Origin: Isoetes taiwanensis
Taxonomy: Eukaryota > Streptophyta > Lycopodiopsida > Isoetales > Isoetaceae
Reading direction: 5' to 3'
Length of the DNA stretch: 64,000 nucleotides
Assembly: GCA_021234155.1 (NCBI GenBank)
Contig: JAJEKV010000014.1
Span: forward strand, 5,781,563 to 5,845,562
In this document: piece after piece, positions 1-11,489 of the stretch
Layout of the letters: each line of letters begins with the position of its first letter
How positions within the stretch are numbered: position 1 is the stretch's first letter
Notes under the pieces: generated by a model
Told to the model about the DNA's origin: nothing
What the model saw: only the letters and a program-made list of their open reading frames with translations
The model's database searches: none
Made by a program: the position numbers and the translations under genes

Positions 1-130
1 CATTTCAAAGTTGGGATTTTTTAACCCGGCAGTAATAGGTATGCACCGCTCTCTTTTTTGGGTCCCATAGACCCGATTGGTCACCGTGGAAGACAAAAGC
101 CTATTCTAATCTTTTCTATTCTTAATGATC
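1..130 (+). repeat. Degenerate copy of a SINE-like repeat (3' end)
   Basis: The stretch shares an ordered set of words with 21,030-21,145 and 51,656-51,745: a run of T, 'gggtcccat', 'attggtc.ccgtgga', then A/T-rich text with 'ctattctaat'. This is the most diverged of the three copies. No coding potential is seen. The remaining 131-411 holds nothing I recognise. Confidence 0.45.
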
Positions 131-411
131 TAGCTCTAGTTCACCAAAACTAGAAAAAAGATCCATCGAGAAAACAAAATTATAGTAGTTCACCCCAACC
201 GGTCGGGTTGGTGCTAAATAAGGCGATGAGGGCATTGATTTTTACCGCTCACGGTAATCATTTAAGAATTATGAAGTTACGTCGATCGATGGCAGTTTCG
301 GCGAGGATCCAAGTTCATGGAAGGTCGGATTTCTTGAATGCGATGTTTCTGGCGCCACGTCCATCCCTGATTCAAATCAGATCCAATGTAGATTTGATGT
401 AGGTGGCCCTT

Positions 412-921
412 TATCATGAACCTAAAAAAAACAAGGAATATACTTGGAAAATATACAAGAAATACGGAGGAAATATGCCAAGATCGGCGAAGAATCTAAT
501 ATATGAACAAGAATCAAGAGTACAATAGCCCGAAGGCAAGCAGGAACACGAGACAGATGCCTAGATGGCTCAAGACTAGCGTTGAACCGGAATGCTTTGA
601 CAAGAACGAGGTGCCTCCTTATATATCTAGGCCAAAGGTCAGGATTGTGCCGCTCCAATGGATGAGATCACGCCAAATGTCACACATGCATGTAGGTTCT
701 CGAATATTTTCTAGAACATCCTAGAAATAGCCCCGCATATAAGAAAGACGTGAGAAAATGTCTTCAATAAGTATTGGTAGCACACTTGGCAAAGGTATGT
801 GACCTGCAATTAAAAGGTTGCAAATTCAAACTCTATCTTGTGCTTGCATCCATGTGATGATTATCTTTTGTACATACGAGTATAATGTTCATATGATACG
901 AATATCTGTATAGTCGTCACA
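412..921 (-). repeat. 3' LTR of the chromovirus
   Basis: Direct repeat of 5401-5907, with the same start (tatcatgaacc versus tgtcatgaacc) and the same end (gtcgtcaca). On the minus strand it begins TGTGACGAC. The last pol codons and stop (…RRKGMV*) run into its first bases. Confidence 0.9.
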
Positions 922-1964
922 CCATCCCCTTCCTACGACGGTGACGAGTCCTCGGAGTTGGGGCCAGAGTACTCAAACTTGGCTTATCCGAATAACGTCG
1001 GTGAAACTCTGCAATTTTATCAGGAGCATTAGTCAGATTCTCGACAGGCTCCCAGGTTCTATCACTTGGTGAGTATCCTTCCCAATCATAATACAATCGC
1101 CGATGAAGAAACTTGGAGTCTAGAATCTCTCGAACCGCGAACTCCTCATGATCATCAATTTCCACTAGTGGTGCAGGTAGAGGTATTCGTTTTGGAAATG
1201 GATTCGCCATATAGGGTTCCAACAAAGACACATGAAACACTGGGTGAAGTCGAACTGACGACAGAAGCTCTAGACGGAAAGCAGCATCACCAACTCGTTC
1301 AATGATCCGATAGGGACTCAAGCGCGGATAGTCGAGCTTGTGACAAGAACGAGCTGTGGGCAAATCCCTACGCAAGAGCCAAACAAGATCACCAACCGTA
1401 AAAGGTGGTGCTGATATGCGTGATAACGATAACATGCTTGGGCCTGGAGGAGATGGTGCTGAAGATCATCCTGGAGCATGCAGAGCTTCTCGAGCATGTC
1501 CTCGGCATTGGGATTGACTGAGTCATATCTAGGAGCAATGAAAGAACACAGGGATTGCATGCCGAAATTAATAAAGAACGGTGTCTGGCCCGTAGAAGCA
1601 TGGACAGAAATATTGTAAGCAAATTCTGCCAAGGGTAGCCAGTCAATCCAGTCATCCTGCTAATAATTGATGAAGCATTGCAAATACTGCTCAAGTGTTT
1701 GATTAGTGCACTCCACTTTCCCGTTGGTCTCTGGGTAATGTCCGGAAGATAGCGAATATCCCACATGCAAGAGTTGCAAAAGATACTTCCAAAAACCGGC
1801 CACAAACTAGGGGCTGCGGTCACTGATGGTATCTGGTAAGCCGTGGAGTCGAACCACCTCTTGTAGCAAGAGAACAGCCGTGACTTCATTGGAGATAGAA
1901 GTGCTGCAAGAAATGAAATGCACCATCTTGGAAAAATGGTCAACGACAATAAGGATGGCGTCAT
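917..1964 (-). pseudogene. Integrase core and chromodomain (chromovirus pol, 3' part)
   Basis: Read on the minus strand in three frames with shifts near 1,640 and 1,435. The integrase catalytic-core region shows a V-D-H-F-S-K-type segment, a later 'NGKVE' motif (the region of the catalytic Glu) and 'LPLAEFAYN'. The last frame, 917-1435, gives 172 residues: a 'PPFTVGDLVWL' integrase tail, 'LHPVFHVSLLEPY', then a chromodomain of about 50 residues around 'EFAVREILDSKF' and 'YYDWEGYSPSDRTWEP'. Chromodomains at this position are known to steer chromovirus integration to particular chromatin. The frameshifts and an in-frame stop after 'TISDR' make this a pseudogene. Confidence 0.88.
922..936 (-). 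other. Polypurine tract of the chromovirus
   Basis: On the minus strand, AGGAAGGGGATGG lies immediately before the 3' LTR, the place where plus-strand DNA synthesis is primed. It overlaps the final codons of the chromodomain frame. Confidence 0.7.
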
Positions 1965-2792
1965 GGCCTGGGAGGATAGAAGCTCGACAATGAAATCAAC
2001 TAAAATGCTCTTTCGAGGACTGACTGGAACTAATAAAACCTGAAGCAGGCCATGTGGATGGTGCTTGGGAGCTTTTGCACGACAAAAAATATCACATGAG
2101 CGTACAAAAGTCTCAACAGTGCGGCGGAGACCTGGCCACCAATAATCTCGAGCAACGAGTTCCAGAGTCTTGGCAATTCCAAAATGGCCGGCGAGAGGAG
2201 AATCATGACAGGACTGCAGGACTTGAAGTCAGGGAACACCATCCAGAATGTACAGAAGTCCATCACGAAACAGAAGTCCATTTTGAACTTCAAGATGATC
2301 ATAGTCCAGCCGCATTTACTGGGAAGACGATGCTGAGCTAGGATGTGAAAATACATCCTGCACCAAAGGATAAAAAAGAAGAGACGCTCGAACAGACTCC
2401 AACAAGGATGTACCATGAGGCCTCTCGAACAAGGTGATGGCCATAAGATGGAAATGACCAGGTCCTAGAATAACCTGTGATTATTGATCAAATGCTGGCT
2501 CCCCTGCCTTAGGTTCAAAATAGGATCTGCGAGAAAGAGCATCTGGTTTTCCCTGAAGTGTGCCAGGCCGAAATTTGATGACGAAATCAAAATGGAATAG
2601 CACATGTGTATGCCATCGAGCCTAACGACGACTAAGACCTTGAGCAGACTGAAAATATTCCAGGTTGCGATGGTTACACAGTCACCTTATGAGTGAATCT
2701 TCAAGAAAACGTCGTCGACCCTGAAAAGAGTCAACGATCGCTAAAAGTTTCTTATTGTAAATAGGATAGCTGATCTCAGTAGCTTGGAACTT

Positions 2793-3755
2793 TTAAGAAT
2801 GATAGGCGATCAGGTGCAGCTCATGATCATCCCCCTCTTGTGACAAGATGCTGCCAAGAGCAAAATCTGATGCATCAGCTTCGAGAATATAGGAACGAGA
2901 AGGATCCGGGTGTGCAAGAACAGGTACTGCTGTAAAGGCATGCTTCAAAGTGATGAATGCTGATTCTGCTTCAATATTCCACTCAAAAGGGACATCCTTC
3001 CTAGTGAGACGTATCAAAGGCAAGACAGTCTCCGAATAGTTCTTGATGTAGCAGCGATAAAAATTGGCAAACCCCAAGAAGCACTGTACATTTGTAATTG
3101 AGGAAGGTGTTTTCCAATCAAGAACTATGCTGACCTTTTCTAGATCCATGGAAACACCCTGAGATGTGATGTAATAACCAAGAAACTCAACATTATCCTG
3201 CTCGAATTGACACTTCTCTAGCTTGGCATAAAGTTCACATTCCTGCAACTTTTGAAGGACCTTCTGAACACATTCTTCATGCTCTGCCAAAGTCTTCGAA
3301 TAAACCAGGATATCATCCAGATAAATAATAACAAAAAGATCCAAAAACTCCCAAAAAACATCGTTAGCCATGTATTGAAAGACCACCGGAGCATTGGTAA
3401 GGCAAAAGACATGAAGGTATACTCGAAATGACCATACCGAGATCGAAAGGTTGTCTTCCACTCATCACCTTCCCTGATCCGGATAAGATTATAGGCACCT
3501 TGAAGATCGATTTTGATAAAGCATCGTGCACCTTATAATTGCTCAAGTAAACTCTGAAATCAGAGGGAGAGGATATCGATTATACACAATGATCTTGTTG
3601 AGGTCGCGATAACCCACAACCAATCGCAAAGAACCATCCTTCTTGGAAACAAAGAAGATAGCAGCTCTTGTGGGTGGCTGAGAATGTCGGATAAATCCAG
3701 TCGCAAGATTCTCCTCGATATAGGTCCGCAAAGTCTCTAATTCTGTTGGCGACAA
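2793..3755 (-). pseudogene. Reverse transcriptase and RNase H (chromovirus pol)
   Basis: Minus strand, in two main frames. 3543-3755 carries the RT N-terminal fingers ('KKDGSLRLVVGYRDLNK' with 'NRYPLPLI'). 2793-3461 carries the palm with the catalytic '[12 protein letters not shown]' and 'KCQFEQDNVEFLGYYIT', followed by the connection region and the start of RNase H ('LEADASDFALGSILSQ'). A short gap with shifted frame between the two (about 3,460-3,545) marks a break. RT copies element RNA into DNA; RNase H removes the RNA strand. The rest of RNase H and the integrase N-terminus (1,965-2,790) are present only as broken frames. Confidence 0.9.
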
Positions 3756-4309
3756 GGCATAGATAGGGCTACATGGCGAGGTTGTCCCTGGCTGAAGATC
3801 AATGGGGCATTCATAGGGACGATGCTCCAGAAGCTTACTGGCTTTGACCTTATCAAAAACGTCGCCAAAATCCTTGTACTTATCAGGAGGACAGGAGCAG
3901 GAAGCAGAGCTAGTCGAATGATGAACTTGACTTGCAAATGCTGAACTGGAATCTTACCTACCATATCAGATAAACTTGTGAAGAGAGATCTTCGAGATAC
4001 AGAGCTGAGAGCGTGAAGAAGCCTTTATGGAAGCAGGAGCAGGAGCAGGAGCAACTGGAATAGGAACTAGTGGAGCAAGAACTAGAGCTGGGACATCATC
4101 TAGACCATGGTCAGAATCTGAGACATGAACTGGAGCAGAGATAAGAGCTGAATCAGGATGTGGAGCAAAAATAAGAACAAAAAGGAGGAATTAGGAGCCC
4201 ACGATACTGCATGGACTGAAGTAGATGTTGTTGCAGAAGCCTGAACTGCAGATGAACTGGAACTAGAGTTAGCACCAGCAAATCGAAAAGATCTAGTACG
4301 CCAATCAAT

Positions 4310-4609
4310 CTATGGGTTGTGTAGCTCGAGCCAAGGCAGACCCAAGACTATTGGCGCATGTGGACTAGCGATGAGATTAAAGGAAATACTACAAGAAGCT
4401 CCCTCGAATAAAATCTGAAGAGGTGTAGTATATTCTGTGACTGCGCCCGATGAGATCTCACGTCCATCAATCACACCGATAGAACTGGGATGCTCAACCT
4501 TGCTTCTAGGTATGGCCTGCTTAGTGGCGAAGGCACTATCCATAAAGCAGGTATTTGCACCACAATCAACTTGCACCAATGCTTCCAACCTCCCAACCTC
4601 TGATTCCAA
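4310..4609 (-). pseudogene. Retroviral-type aspartic protease region (chromovirus)
   Basis: A 99-residue minus-strand frame with 'VQVDCGANTCFMD', which corresponds to the D-[ST]-G active-site loop of retrotransposon proteases (Cys replaces Ser/Thr here), and a later 'VLGLPWLELHNP', the usual C-terminal signature of this family. It would cut the Gag-Pol polyprotein. It lies between the gag knuckle and RT as expected. The linker to RT (about 3,760-4,300) is rich in 'gagcaggagc'-type repeats and is broken. Confidence 0.8.
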
Positions 4610-4661
4610 TGATATAGAGACAAAAAATTTCTTGCTGACCTTATCTGATGGGATAAACCTG

Positions 4662-5319
4662 TCATGAAGCGTGCAAGGACTCTATGAATGGTGGCCAACC
4701 GACGAGAAACTCGGACTGGCCTTTAGAGTTTTCTGACTTCGCAGGGCATTCACGCGCAATATGACCAGCTCCTCCACAGTAGAGGCAAAGATTAGCCTCT
4801 CCAACGCTGCTTCTCAACATAGGCTCGGACCTGGACCTGCTGGATTCTACAGATGGGACCAACCAAGGAGAAATTCTGATGCATATACTATTGAGATTGC
4901 AGAGTTTTGTGACTGATGTGCGTTGATGATTGGTGTCTCCAAAGTATGCCCTTTGCAGTGAAGGCAGCAAAATCCTGCAATTCTGGAGCTCCTTTCTCCA
5001 ATAAAGGAAAAAACCAACTTAGAGCTGACCCTGTGAGGAGGGAACCAATCAACCCAACTTGTTCTTGGGTCGTGGAATATCTATGAGAATGGAGCTGGAT
5101 CACAAGCTTGATCTGATTCAAAAAACCACGAAGCTTAGATCGAGTGCCATCAAACTTCTCGGGCAAGCTAATTTTAGGCTCTGATGGCCTCAATCCAGAG
5201 CTGGAAGCAGATTCATGTGAAGCACTCCATTCCCTGAGCTCCTTATTATCTGACTACAATTGCTTGCATACTTGAACAAGCTGCTGGACCTGCTGTAATA
5301 AGGATGAAATCTCGTCCAT
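4662..5319 (-). pseudogene. Gag with CCHC zinc knuckle (chromovirus)
   Basis: The likely start is the minus-strand ATG at 5317-5319, followed by a short leucine/glutamine-rich coiled segment. An in-frame TAG sits at 5264-5266. The capsid-like core runs from about 5,190 to 4,890 ('LPEKFDGTRSKLRGFLNQI' through 'GSALSWFFPLLEKG'), typical of the Retrotrans_gag family. A frameshift near 4,970-4,890 leads to the frame holding the nucleocapsid knuckle 'CLYCGGAGHIARECP' (C-x2-C-x4-H-x4-C), which binds element RNA. Stop plus frameshift mean no complete Gag. Confidence 0.85.
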
Positions 5320-5400
5320 AAAGATAATAACCACCAAATATGGATAAGGGAATGCTTAAGATTAGAGCAGGCAAGAACCGATAGGGATTCCGGTTCCAAC

Positions 5401-5907
5401 TGTCATGAACCTACGCGAAAATAAGGAAAATACTTGGAAATATGCAAGAAATACAGAAGAAATAGCGAAGAATATAATATATGAACAAGAATCAAGAGCA
5501 CAATGGCCCGAAGGCAAGCAAGAATATGAGACAGATGCCTAAAAGGCTCAAGACTGGCGTTGAACTAGAATGCTTTGACAAGAAGGAGGTGCCTCCTTAT
5601 ATATCTAGGCCAGCAGTCAGGATTGCACCACTCCAATGGATGAGATCACGTCAAGTGTCGCGCATGCATGTAGGTTCAAGAATATTCTAGAACCTCCTGG
5701 AAACAGCCCTACATATGAGAAAGACATGAGGAAATATCTTCAACAAGTATTGATAGTCCAGTTGGCAAAGGTATGTGACTTGCAACTAGAAGATTTTAAG
5801 TTCAAACCTTATCTTGTGCAACTACTCTTTTTCATCCATGTGACGACTATCTTTTGTACATACAAGTATAATGTTTATATGATACAGATATCCATATGGT
5901 CGTCACA
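5401..5907 (-). repeat. 5' LTR of the chromovirus
   Basis: Pairs with 412-921. On the minus strand transcription would start here and run leftwards. Just inside it (plus 5,370-5,400) the usual initiator-Met primer binding site is not seen. Confidence 0.88.
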
Positions 5908-5990
5908 GCGTTTTGCATCCGTGTGATGACTATCTTTTGTACGTATGAGTATAATGTTCATATGATACGAATATCCGTATGGTCGTCACA
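5908..5990 (-). repeat. Extra partial copy of the LTR end
   Basis: About 80 bp that repeat the terminal part of the adjacent LTR ('tgtgatgactatcttttgta' to 'ggtcgtcaca'). It is a tandem duplication of the LTR end or a remnant of a neighbouring solo LTR. Confidence 0.75.
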
Positions 5991-7840
5991 GCCAGTATTT
6001 GAAGCTGGTTGATTCTCCTTTTAAAAAGGTCACAACCTCCTTTTAATACTTTGGCTCAACTATATTTAAACTTTAAAGCTTGTATTCATAAACCACAAAT
6101 TAAGTACTAACTCAATTTTTGTCTCTTGAGCATCAACAAATTCCATTCCTACATGCTGTTTTAAGATCCAAAGTCTAAGATTATGATCTCGCAAGTAGCA
6201 CCAATTATTTGTTACAATCACAATTGTTGTGGCTAAGGATTTAAGATACTGAAAGGATTGAATTGATCTACGGAGTTGGAATACAATTAACAAGGTTTTA
6301 AGTTGTATCAACTAAAAAGTAAATTCCTAAATTCAAGGAATGGGTAAGGCTTAAAAAGAAAAGTAATGGATTTTTATTAAACCAGTACCAACCTCAACCA
6401 GTAGCACCAACTACTGCTCAAAAATTTTGGACATCAATCTAAAAATTTCAATGCCATCCATTAATATCAATACTTATGGCACAAACCATAATATTGTGCA
6501 TATTTCAATGGCATGAACAACATCATAAGGAAACAATACAATCATCAATTCACAAATTCTCTAAAGGCATCCTCTAAAGTCATCAATTCATTCTCTACTT
6601 TTTAGCCAACAATTTCTTACGGACAAATTTTAATCAATATTAAGACGTCTTACTGGAAATAATTGGTTGCAGTTTACATTTGTTCAAGTTGTGGATAGTT
6701 CAATTATAGATAGATTCGTCCACTATAGATATGTTCTCTTTAGCTACAGAAAAGGTTTAAAAGGAGATCCATTCTGGCCAAGGAGTTAGGCTTGATTTGA
6801 AGAAGATATATTTTTGCAAAATGAAATGGATTAATCATGTAAATAGGTTCAGTTTGCATCCACATCTCTGTCCACATCAAACTGGTTAACATATTCAATC
6901 TGAGCAAACTTTGCACCACCAAGAAGTTCTGCAGTAAGCTGGTTGGCAATGCTCGTAAGCGGTCTTGTAATCTCGTCTTGCCCATCCTGTTTGATACAAT
7001 GCTAGTATCAAACAACATGTGCAACATGTGATTGCAAATTTGGTAATTTGCATCAGCTATCGGTGGGCTATCGCACAATAGCTGAGGCAATATGATAGAA
7101 TTCTGCATGCTCAAATAGATCTCCTTACTTATTTTATGACTTGGATATCAATCTTGTTAATTTGAAAATTTCCGGTCTGGTGGAAAAGTTTTTTTTTTTT
7201 TTTTAAGGGGATTTTCTAAGATTGTTGTTGTTTTGGTGGCCGAAAAATTTTTAGCATTCTTCCAAAAATCGGGAACGTTTTTTTGCTTATGTCTTTGGTC
7301 AGGGGTTTTTGGATCGAGCTATCATTTCGGCATGCATGCCACGAATATTGAAAGGCCACTGGAGTGGATTTTGGTTGATTCTTATCTCCCTTGGATTCGT
7401 GAGCCTTGCCCTGTGTTGCAAATTTTGAACTTTTGGGTTCCATCGGCTTGCATAACTGTGACGTTTTGGGTTGATTGTATTATTTCTTGGATTGTTTAGT
7501 ACGGTGGTAATTAACTGGCCTATGTTTGTAATCCATCACAAAGAAGCACAATTTCATTAAAATGAGAAATTTCGTGATTCCAATTAGGAACGAAAATCCT
7601 TTTTAGTCCATTTTATGCCAATTTTTTGAGCAATTATGGCGCCATTTAAAAAAATATGCATCTAAAGTGCCATCTATTGGCGCCATTAAAAATACTAACA
7701 TTGCATATAATGAAGCTAGAGAAACATAACATCACAAAATTAGTTAAAAATTCCAAATCCATAGATTTGCATATCAAAAAATTTGCCACAACAGGCAAGG
7801 ACTCGGAAGAGAGAGTCTGTTTACAAGAGCATTAGTGTAC
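5991..7840. other. A/T-rich intergenic stretch without a recognised gene
   Basis: Short frames on both strands look random. A poly(T) run lies at about 7,188-7,204. Two single tggcgcca sites occur at 7637-7644 and 7678-7685, the leftmost members of the palindrome family that is dense from 9.5 kb. Confidence 0.5.
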
Positions 7841-7843
7841 AAT

Positions 7844-8554
7844 TTACATTATATTCACACAAAATTCAGGGTTCCGCATCAGGATCAGGTTCCACATCAG
7901 GATCAGGTTCCTATTGCCAGGGCCATGGCTAGAAGAAGCAACCATAGGATCTCCCTGAAAGCTCTCGAACGCTGTGGCAGTGAAATTGGGATCATTAAGA
8001 ATGTCCAGATCGAATTGTGTATTCTTGATCACATCATAGTCCACATTGGGTGGAGCTTCGGGCATCTCTGGATTTAGTGGATCTACAGCTTCTTCAACAA
8101 CAGCACCTTGTCTCTCTGTCACAGGAACTGCTGCGATGATAGGATTCAGGAGGCGGTCAAGCCTATCAAGAATCCCCTTTAGGCACTCCTGCTTAACCGG
8201 GTCACTTTCGAACACAATGCAAAATCTCTTATTCATCAATGAAGCCCGGCCAAAAGAACCACAGGAGAAGTAAGCAAACACCCCTGTTCCTGGCGGTACC
8301 ATTTTCTGCACGAGGTAGGAGCATGGGCGGCCCCACTGGTTTCTCATGATTATGTCCCCCGGCAAGCCTTGCATTGTACTGAATCTGGCATTGCTAGAGC
8401 TTCGGCCATAGCCTCGGTCTCCATGTCTTCGCGTCTTCTTCGTTGGCAATGTGAGGGCGGTGGCGTTCTTGAGGATGATCGTTAAAGGGGAATCTAAGGT
8501 CAATTGCATCGGCGAGGAGGACTGCGCAGTGGCACGAATCTTTGTGGCGTACAC
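7844..8554 (-). pseudogene. Unknown protein, C-terminal part of a decayed transposon-like gene
   Basis: The longest uninterrupted frame of this decayed gene, 236 codons on the minus strand. The protein-like part starts about residue 55 ('RFSTMQGLPGDIIMRN', 'SYLVQKMVPPGTGVFAYFS') and ends with an acidic, Pro/Asn-rich tail ('VDPLNPEMPEAPPNVDYDVI'). The first 50 or so residues look like out-of-frame readthrough. Another frame just upstream (about 8,560-8,680) has coding-like text ('DDPDSGSVFIGMYEGEY'), so the original gene continued there before frameshifts. I do not recognise the family. It lies in the same orientation as the fragments at 9.64-10.13 and 10.42-11.27 kb and may be the 3' part of one gene. 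Confidence 0.4.
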
Positions 8555-9484
8555 TCAGTGCATGGACTCAACGAACTCGGGCAGGCGGATTCTTGTATTC
8601 GCCCTCATACATGCCAATAAAAACGGATCCGGAATCCGGATCATCCAACACGATGAAATCAAAAAGTTATGCTCCGCCTTGCAAAGACCACTATTCGTAA
8701 AGAATCACCAGTGGTGTTCTTTTCTGGTGTATTAAAGAAATTAGATAGTGTGGTTTTGTTCCACATTGGAAATATGCCTCTAGTGTCCGGGGCAATCAAG
8801 GATCTTGATGTATGGAGTGCATCTAACTTGCCCCCGCGTACGTTAGTTCAACCCGAACGGAAGTCTTCATTATCCTCTCTCGCAAGATAGCATTGCGTAT
8901 GAATCTTGCCAAAGCTGGTGGCACGCTATTAAAAACGCCTTCCTTGGTCACTCCGGTTCAACCCACTTACTATGCAAGGTGGCCATGGAAATCGGTCGGT
9001 ATCCTCAAGCCCTAAGACCGCAGCGATCTTTGAGATCGCGGAAGGATTTGAACTTCCTCGGAAAATTATCCTTCACGATTCAAAAATCTCTTTCTTCAAG
9101 AAAGATATGGATCTTAGTGTCTTTGCCCTTGCCTTGAAGAATTGCTTACCCAGATAATCACGGTGACCTTTGACGAAGGTCTTCTCATCCAAAGCACTTC
9201 ACGGAGCGTAACCCCGACGGTCTTAAGTAGTCGAGCCCCTTATGCACCTCGTAGGTAGGTCGACTGAAGTAGTCGATTCTTTGCCCCGATTACGGTAATA
9301 GTTTGTCCCTTTGTTGTCTTTTAGCTTGCCAGATTTCCACAAGTTCCATAGGGACATGAATAACTGAAAAATATCCTCTGGCATGAAGACCCACTGGTTG
9401 AAATCTTTTGGATGCTTACCACGCATGGTAACTTCAGCCCAAAGCCAGATAACGCTGGAAACAACAAGAAGTTAGCCTTGAACA

Positions 9485-9610
9485 TTTAATGAGCAAATGG
9501 CGCCGCAGGCCATTTAGTGAAGAAAATGGCGCCTTGGGCTCATTTAATGAGCAAATGGCGCCATGGCGCCATTTCTCACTAAATGGCCCGGGCGCCATTT
9601 GCCAATCTTG
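9485..9610. repeat. Palindrome cluster 1 (tggcgcca family)
   Basis: Within about 125 bp there are five hits of the ggcgcc core with A/T-rich flanks, including a double site tggcgccatggcgcca at about 9,555-9,572. Several copies end in 'atttg' or begin 'caaat', extending the dyad symmetry. Confidence 0.85.
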
Positions 9611-9641
9611 CCAACAATTACAATATGTAGCTTGTATGGTT

Positions 9642-10130
9642 CTAAGCGTGACTGCCCGCCGCCCCGATGGATCGGGCTTCCCGCATAGAGCATATTCTTT
9701 GCCGCAGGTGGGTTATGCTATCAATGAAGGGCTCTTTGAAAATAGTCTTCGCAGTGATATCATTGACTTCACAACTGAGCTGCAGGCATTCCTGTTCGTT
9801 GACTGTGCCAGATAACACTCGGCAATTCCGTTCAAGATAAATCTTTGACATTTGCTCTTGGGACTTTCTTTGTCGAAGTCTTCTACATACAAAGCCGAGC
9901 GACCATAATCGAATGATTGCCATTCACTATATAATAGTGCATCCCCATGAGGTCATCCTCGGTTTTCCAAGCGACCGGTTTGTTTGTGAGGGGATTGAAT
10001 GGAATCACATCGTGAGGGAGTGAACTTTGGATGTGGATCTCTGAAAGGACTCCACTAACGTTTTGACGTGCTCCATATTCCTTGGTCTAGATGTCGATTT
10101 TTTGGCCCTTGATATAGTTTGAACATCGTC
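9642..10130 (-). pseudogene. Decayed coding region with an NGNHS motif (ParB/sulfiredoxin-like?)
   Basis: Minus-strand frames that change by frameshift. One contains 'DVIPFNPLTNKPVAWKTEDD' followed closely by 'MHYYIVNGNHSIMVAR' (about 9,905-10,010). A G-N-H-[RS] motif preceded by a short 'I-x-x-N' segment resembles the ParB/sulfiredoxin fold; this is a motif-level inference. A second frame, 9642-9923, continues with protein-like text ('NEQECLQLSCEVNDITAKTI'). Stops interrupt both. It sits between the K/E-rich fragment upstream and the C-terminal fragment downstream, so it is probably the middle of one dead gene. Confidence 0.4.
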
Positions 10131-10423
10131 TATTTTTTTATAAATGTGACACCCGGAGGAAACGGATCTCAGGTGATCGTAAATTTTTGCGGTGTATTCT
10201 CTGCCGTCTTTTCCTCTTTTTTGACCTTTCCACTTTAAGATTTGCGGGCACCTCTAGCAAGTCCGAGAGCTATTCTTAATGTGAGCTTCTTTGGCTCGGC
10301 TTCTTAATGGGGACCCTTTTGGCGGTGTGTCGGCCAGGATCGGCTATGCCTTGGGCTCGGAGGGTTCACCACCACTTCTAGGACTTCAGCGGGGACTTGG
10401 AGTCCAGTGGCTCTCCTTTGTTT

Positions 10424-11272
10424 TTAGGTGTCCTCTCCTTCTCGAGGTCTCCGACTGTGCTTCTTCTTCTTTTTCCCATCCACTTCCTCTGTCTCCACTT
10501 CCTTTCCTTCCTTTTCTGTCACCGCCTTTCCTTCCTTACGCCCCTTGCCTTCCCTATCCTTTTCTTTCCTTTCCCTTTTCTTTTCCTTCTTTTCCTTCTT
10601 TTCTTTCTCTTCCTTCTCTTCCTTTTCCTTCTCTTCCCTCTTTTCCTTTTCCTTCTCTTCCTTCTTTTCCTTCTTTTGCTTCTCAGGATCTTTGTGATCC
10701 TTTCTCTTAACTTTCCGCTTGCCCGCCGCCTTTCCTTCGTCAGTTTCCTGGCCAACATCCTCAGTAGAAGATGAGAAGTCTTTTCTGGCTGCAGGTGTCT
10801 CCTTAGTTTATCTTGTCTTCTTCTTGCTAACTGTTTTTAGCCAGGCCGTGTCCACAATGGGGGGTAGCTTCTGCTGGGCTAATGCCTTCACAACGAATGA
10901 AGGCGAGTTTTTCGACTCGTTCATACGATTGTGAAGAATCATAAAGCCCCTCAAGATTTCTTGTGAGCCTTTGATGTCAGCTTCTTCAAAGCTGTTGTAC
11001 GATGGCAGCACCCATCCTTGCTTCCTCGCCGAACCAGCTACATTTGCAATGCTAGAAGACATTACAGTCGGATCATAAAATTTCCAGTCCACATAGTAGA
11101 CAATTATTCTCTGCTGCATAGTGTCCTCAAGGACCACCCGGAGCCAATCATCGCGACCGCTCTTGGCAACCATCTTCATGTGGACCAAGATACCTGGCTG
11201 GTAAATGCCAGCTGATTCTGGGGCTGTCTCCTTTATAAGGAAGGAAGGAAGGAAGGTACTTTTATCGTCCAC
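10424..11272 (-). pseudogene. Unknown protein with Lys/Glu-rich tail, one in-frame stop
   Basis: From the minus-strand ATG at 11,270-11,272 the frame runs 154 codons ('WLRVVLEDTMQQRIIVYYVD', 'GWVLPSYNSFEEADIKGSQE') to a TAA at 10,808-10,810. The same frame then stays open for about 127 more codons to a TAA at 10,424-10,426. The second part is strongly charged: a K-R-K-V-K-R-K cluster that could act as a nuclear signal, then a long K/E run and a K-K-K-K-K-H tail. A single sense-to-stop change, or a retained intron boundary, would explain the split. I do not recognise the family. The plus-strand Leu/Ser/Phe-rich frames over 10.4-10.75 kb are shadows of this run. Confidence 0.5.
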
Positions 11273-11489
11273 GCGGTGAGCTCTCTTCCGCGATCTCCTT
11301 CGAGCCCCAGAGCGGTTGAGGGGCTCACCGCATTACTTCCATGCACCAAGCACTGCCCTGGCGGCATGATAGTCCGGGTCGGATTGAAATTGTGTTTCCG
11401 GACGTAACATGGCTGCAACAAAGGGGCATCAGTAACAAAGAGGCATCAGTAAATGGTTTTAACAAGCAGACAGACAATCAGTTGTGGTA

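Larger units (their letters stand above)
412..5907 (-). mobile_element. Ty3/gypsy chromovirus LTR retrotransposon, decayed
   Basis: Two LTRs of about 510 bp in direct orientation (412-921 and 5401-5907) enclose, in minus-strand order, gag with a CCHC knuckle, aspartic protease, reverse transcriptase, RNase H, integrase and a C-terminal chromodomain. That order (integrase after RT) and the chromodomain identify a chromovirus of the Ty3/gypsy group. The LTRs have the expected TG...CA ends read on the minus strand. A purine-rich tract precedes the 3' LTR. Reading frames are broken by stops and frameshifts in gag, pol and integrase, and the LTRs differ at many sites, so the copy is old and cannot make its own proteins. 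I see no convincing target-site duplication: the 5 bp left of 412 are CCCTT and those right of 5907 are GCGTT. Confidence 0.93.

Noticed and set aside
10397-10774. Long plus-strand Leu/Phe/Ser-rich frames
   Set aside because: They are shadows of the minus-strand K/E-rich run and have the low complexity expected of a TTC/CTT tract.
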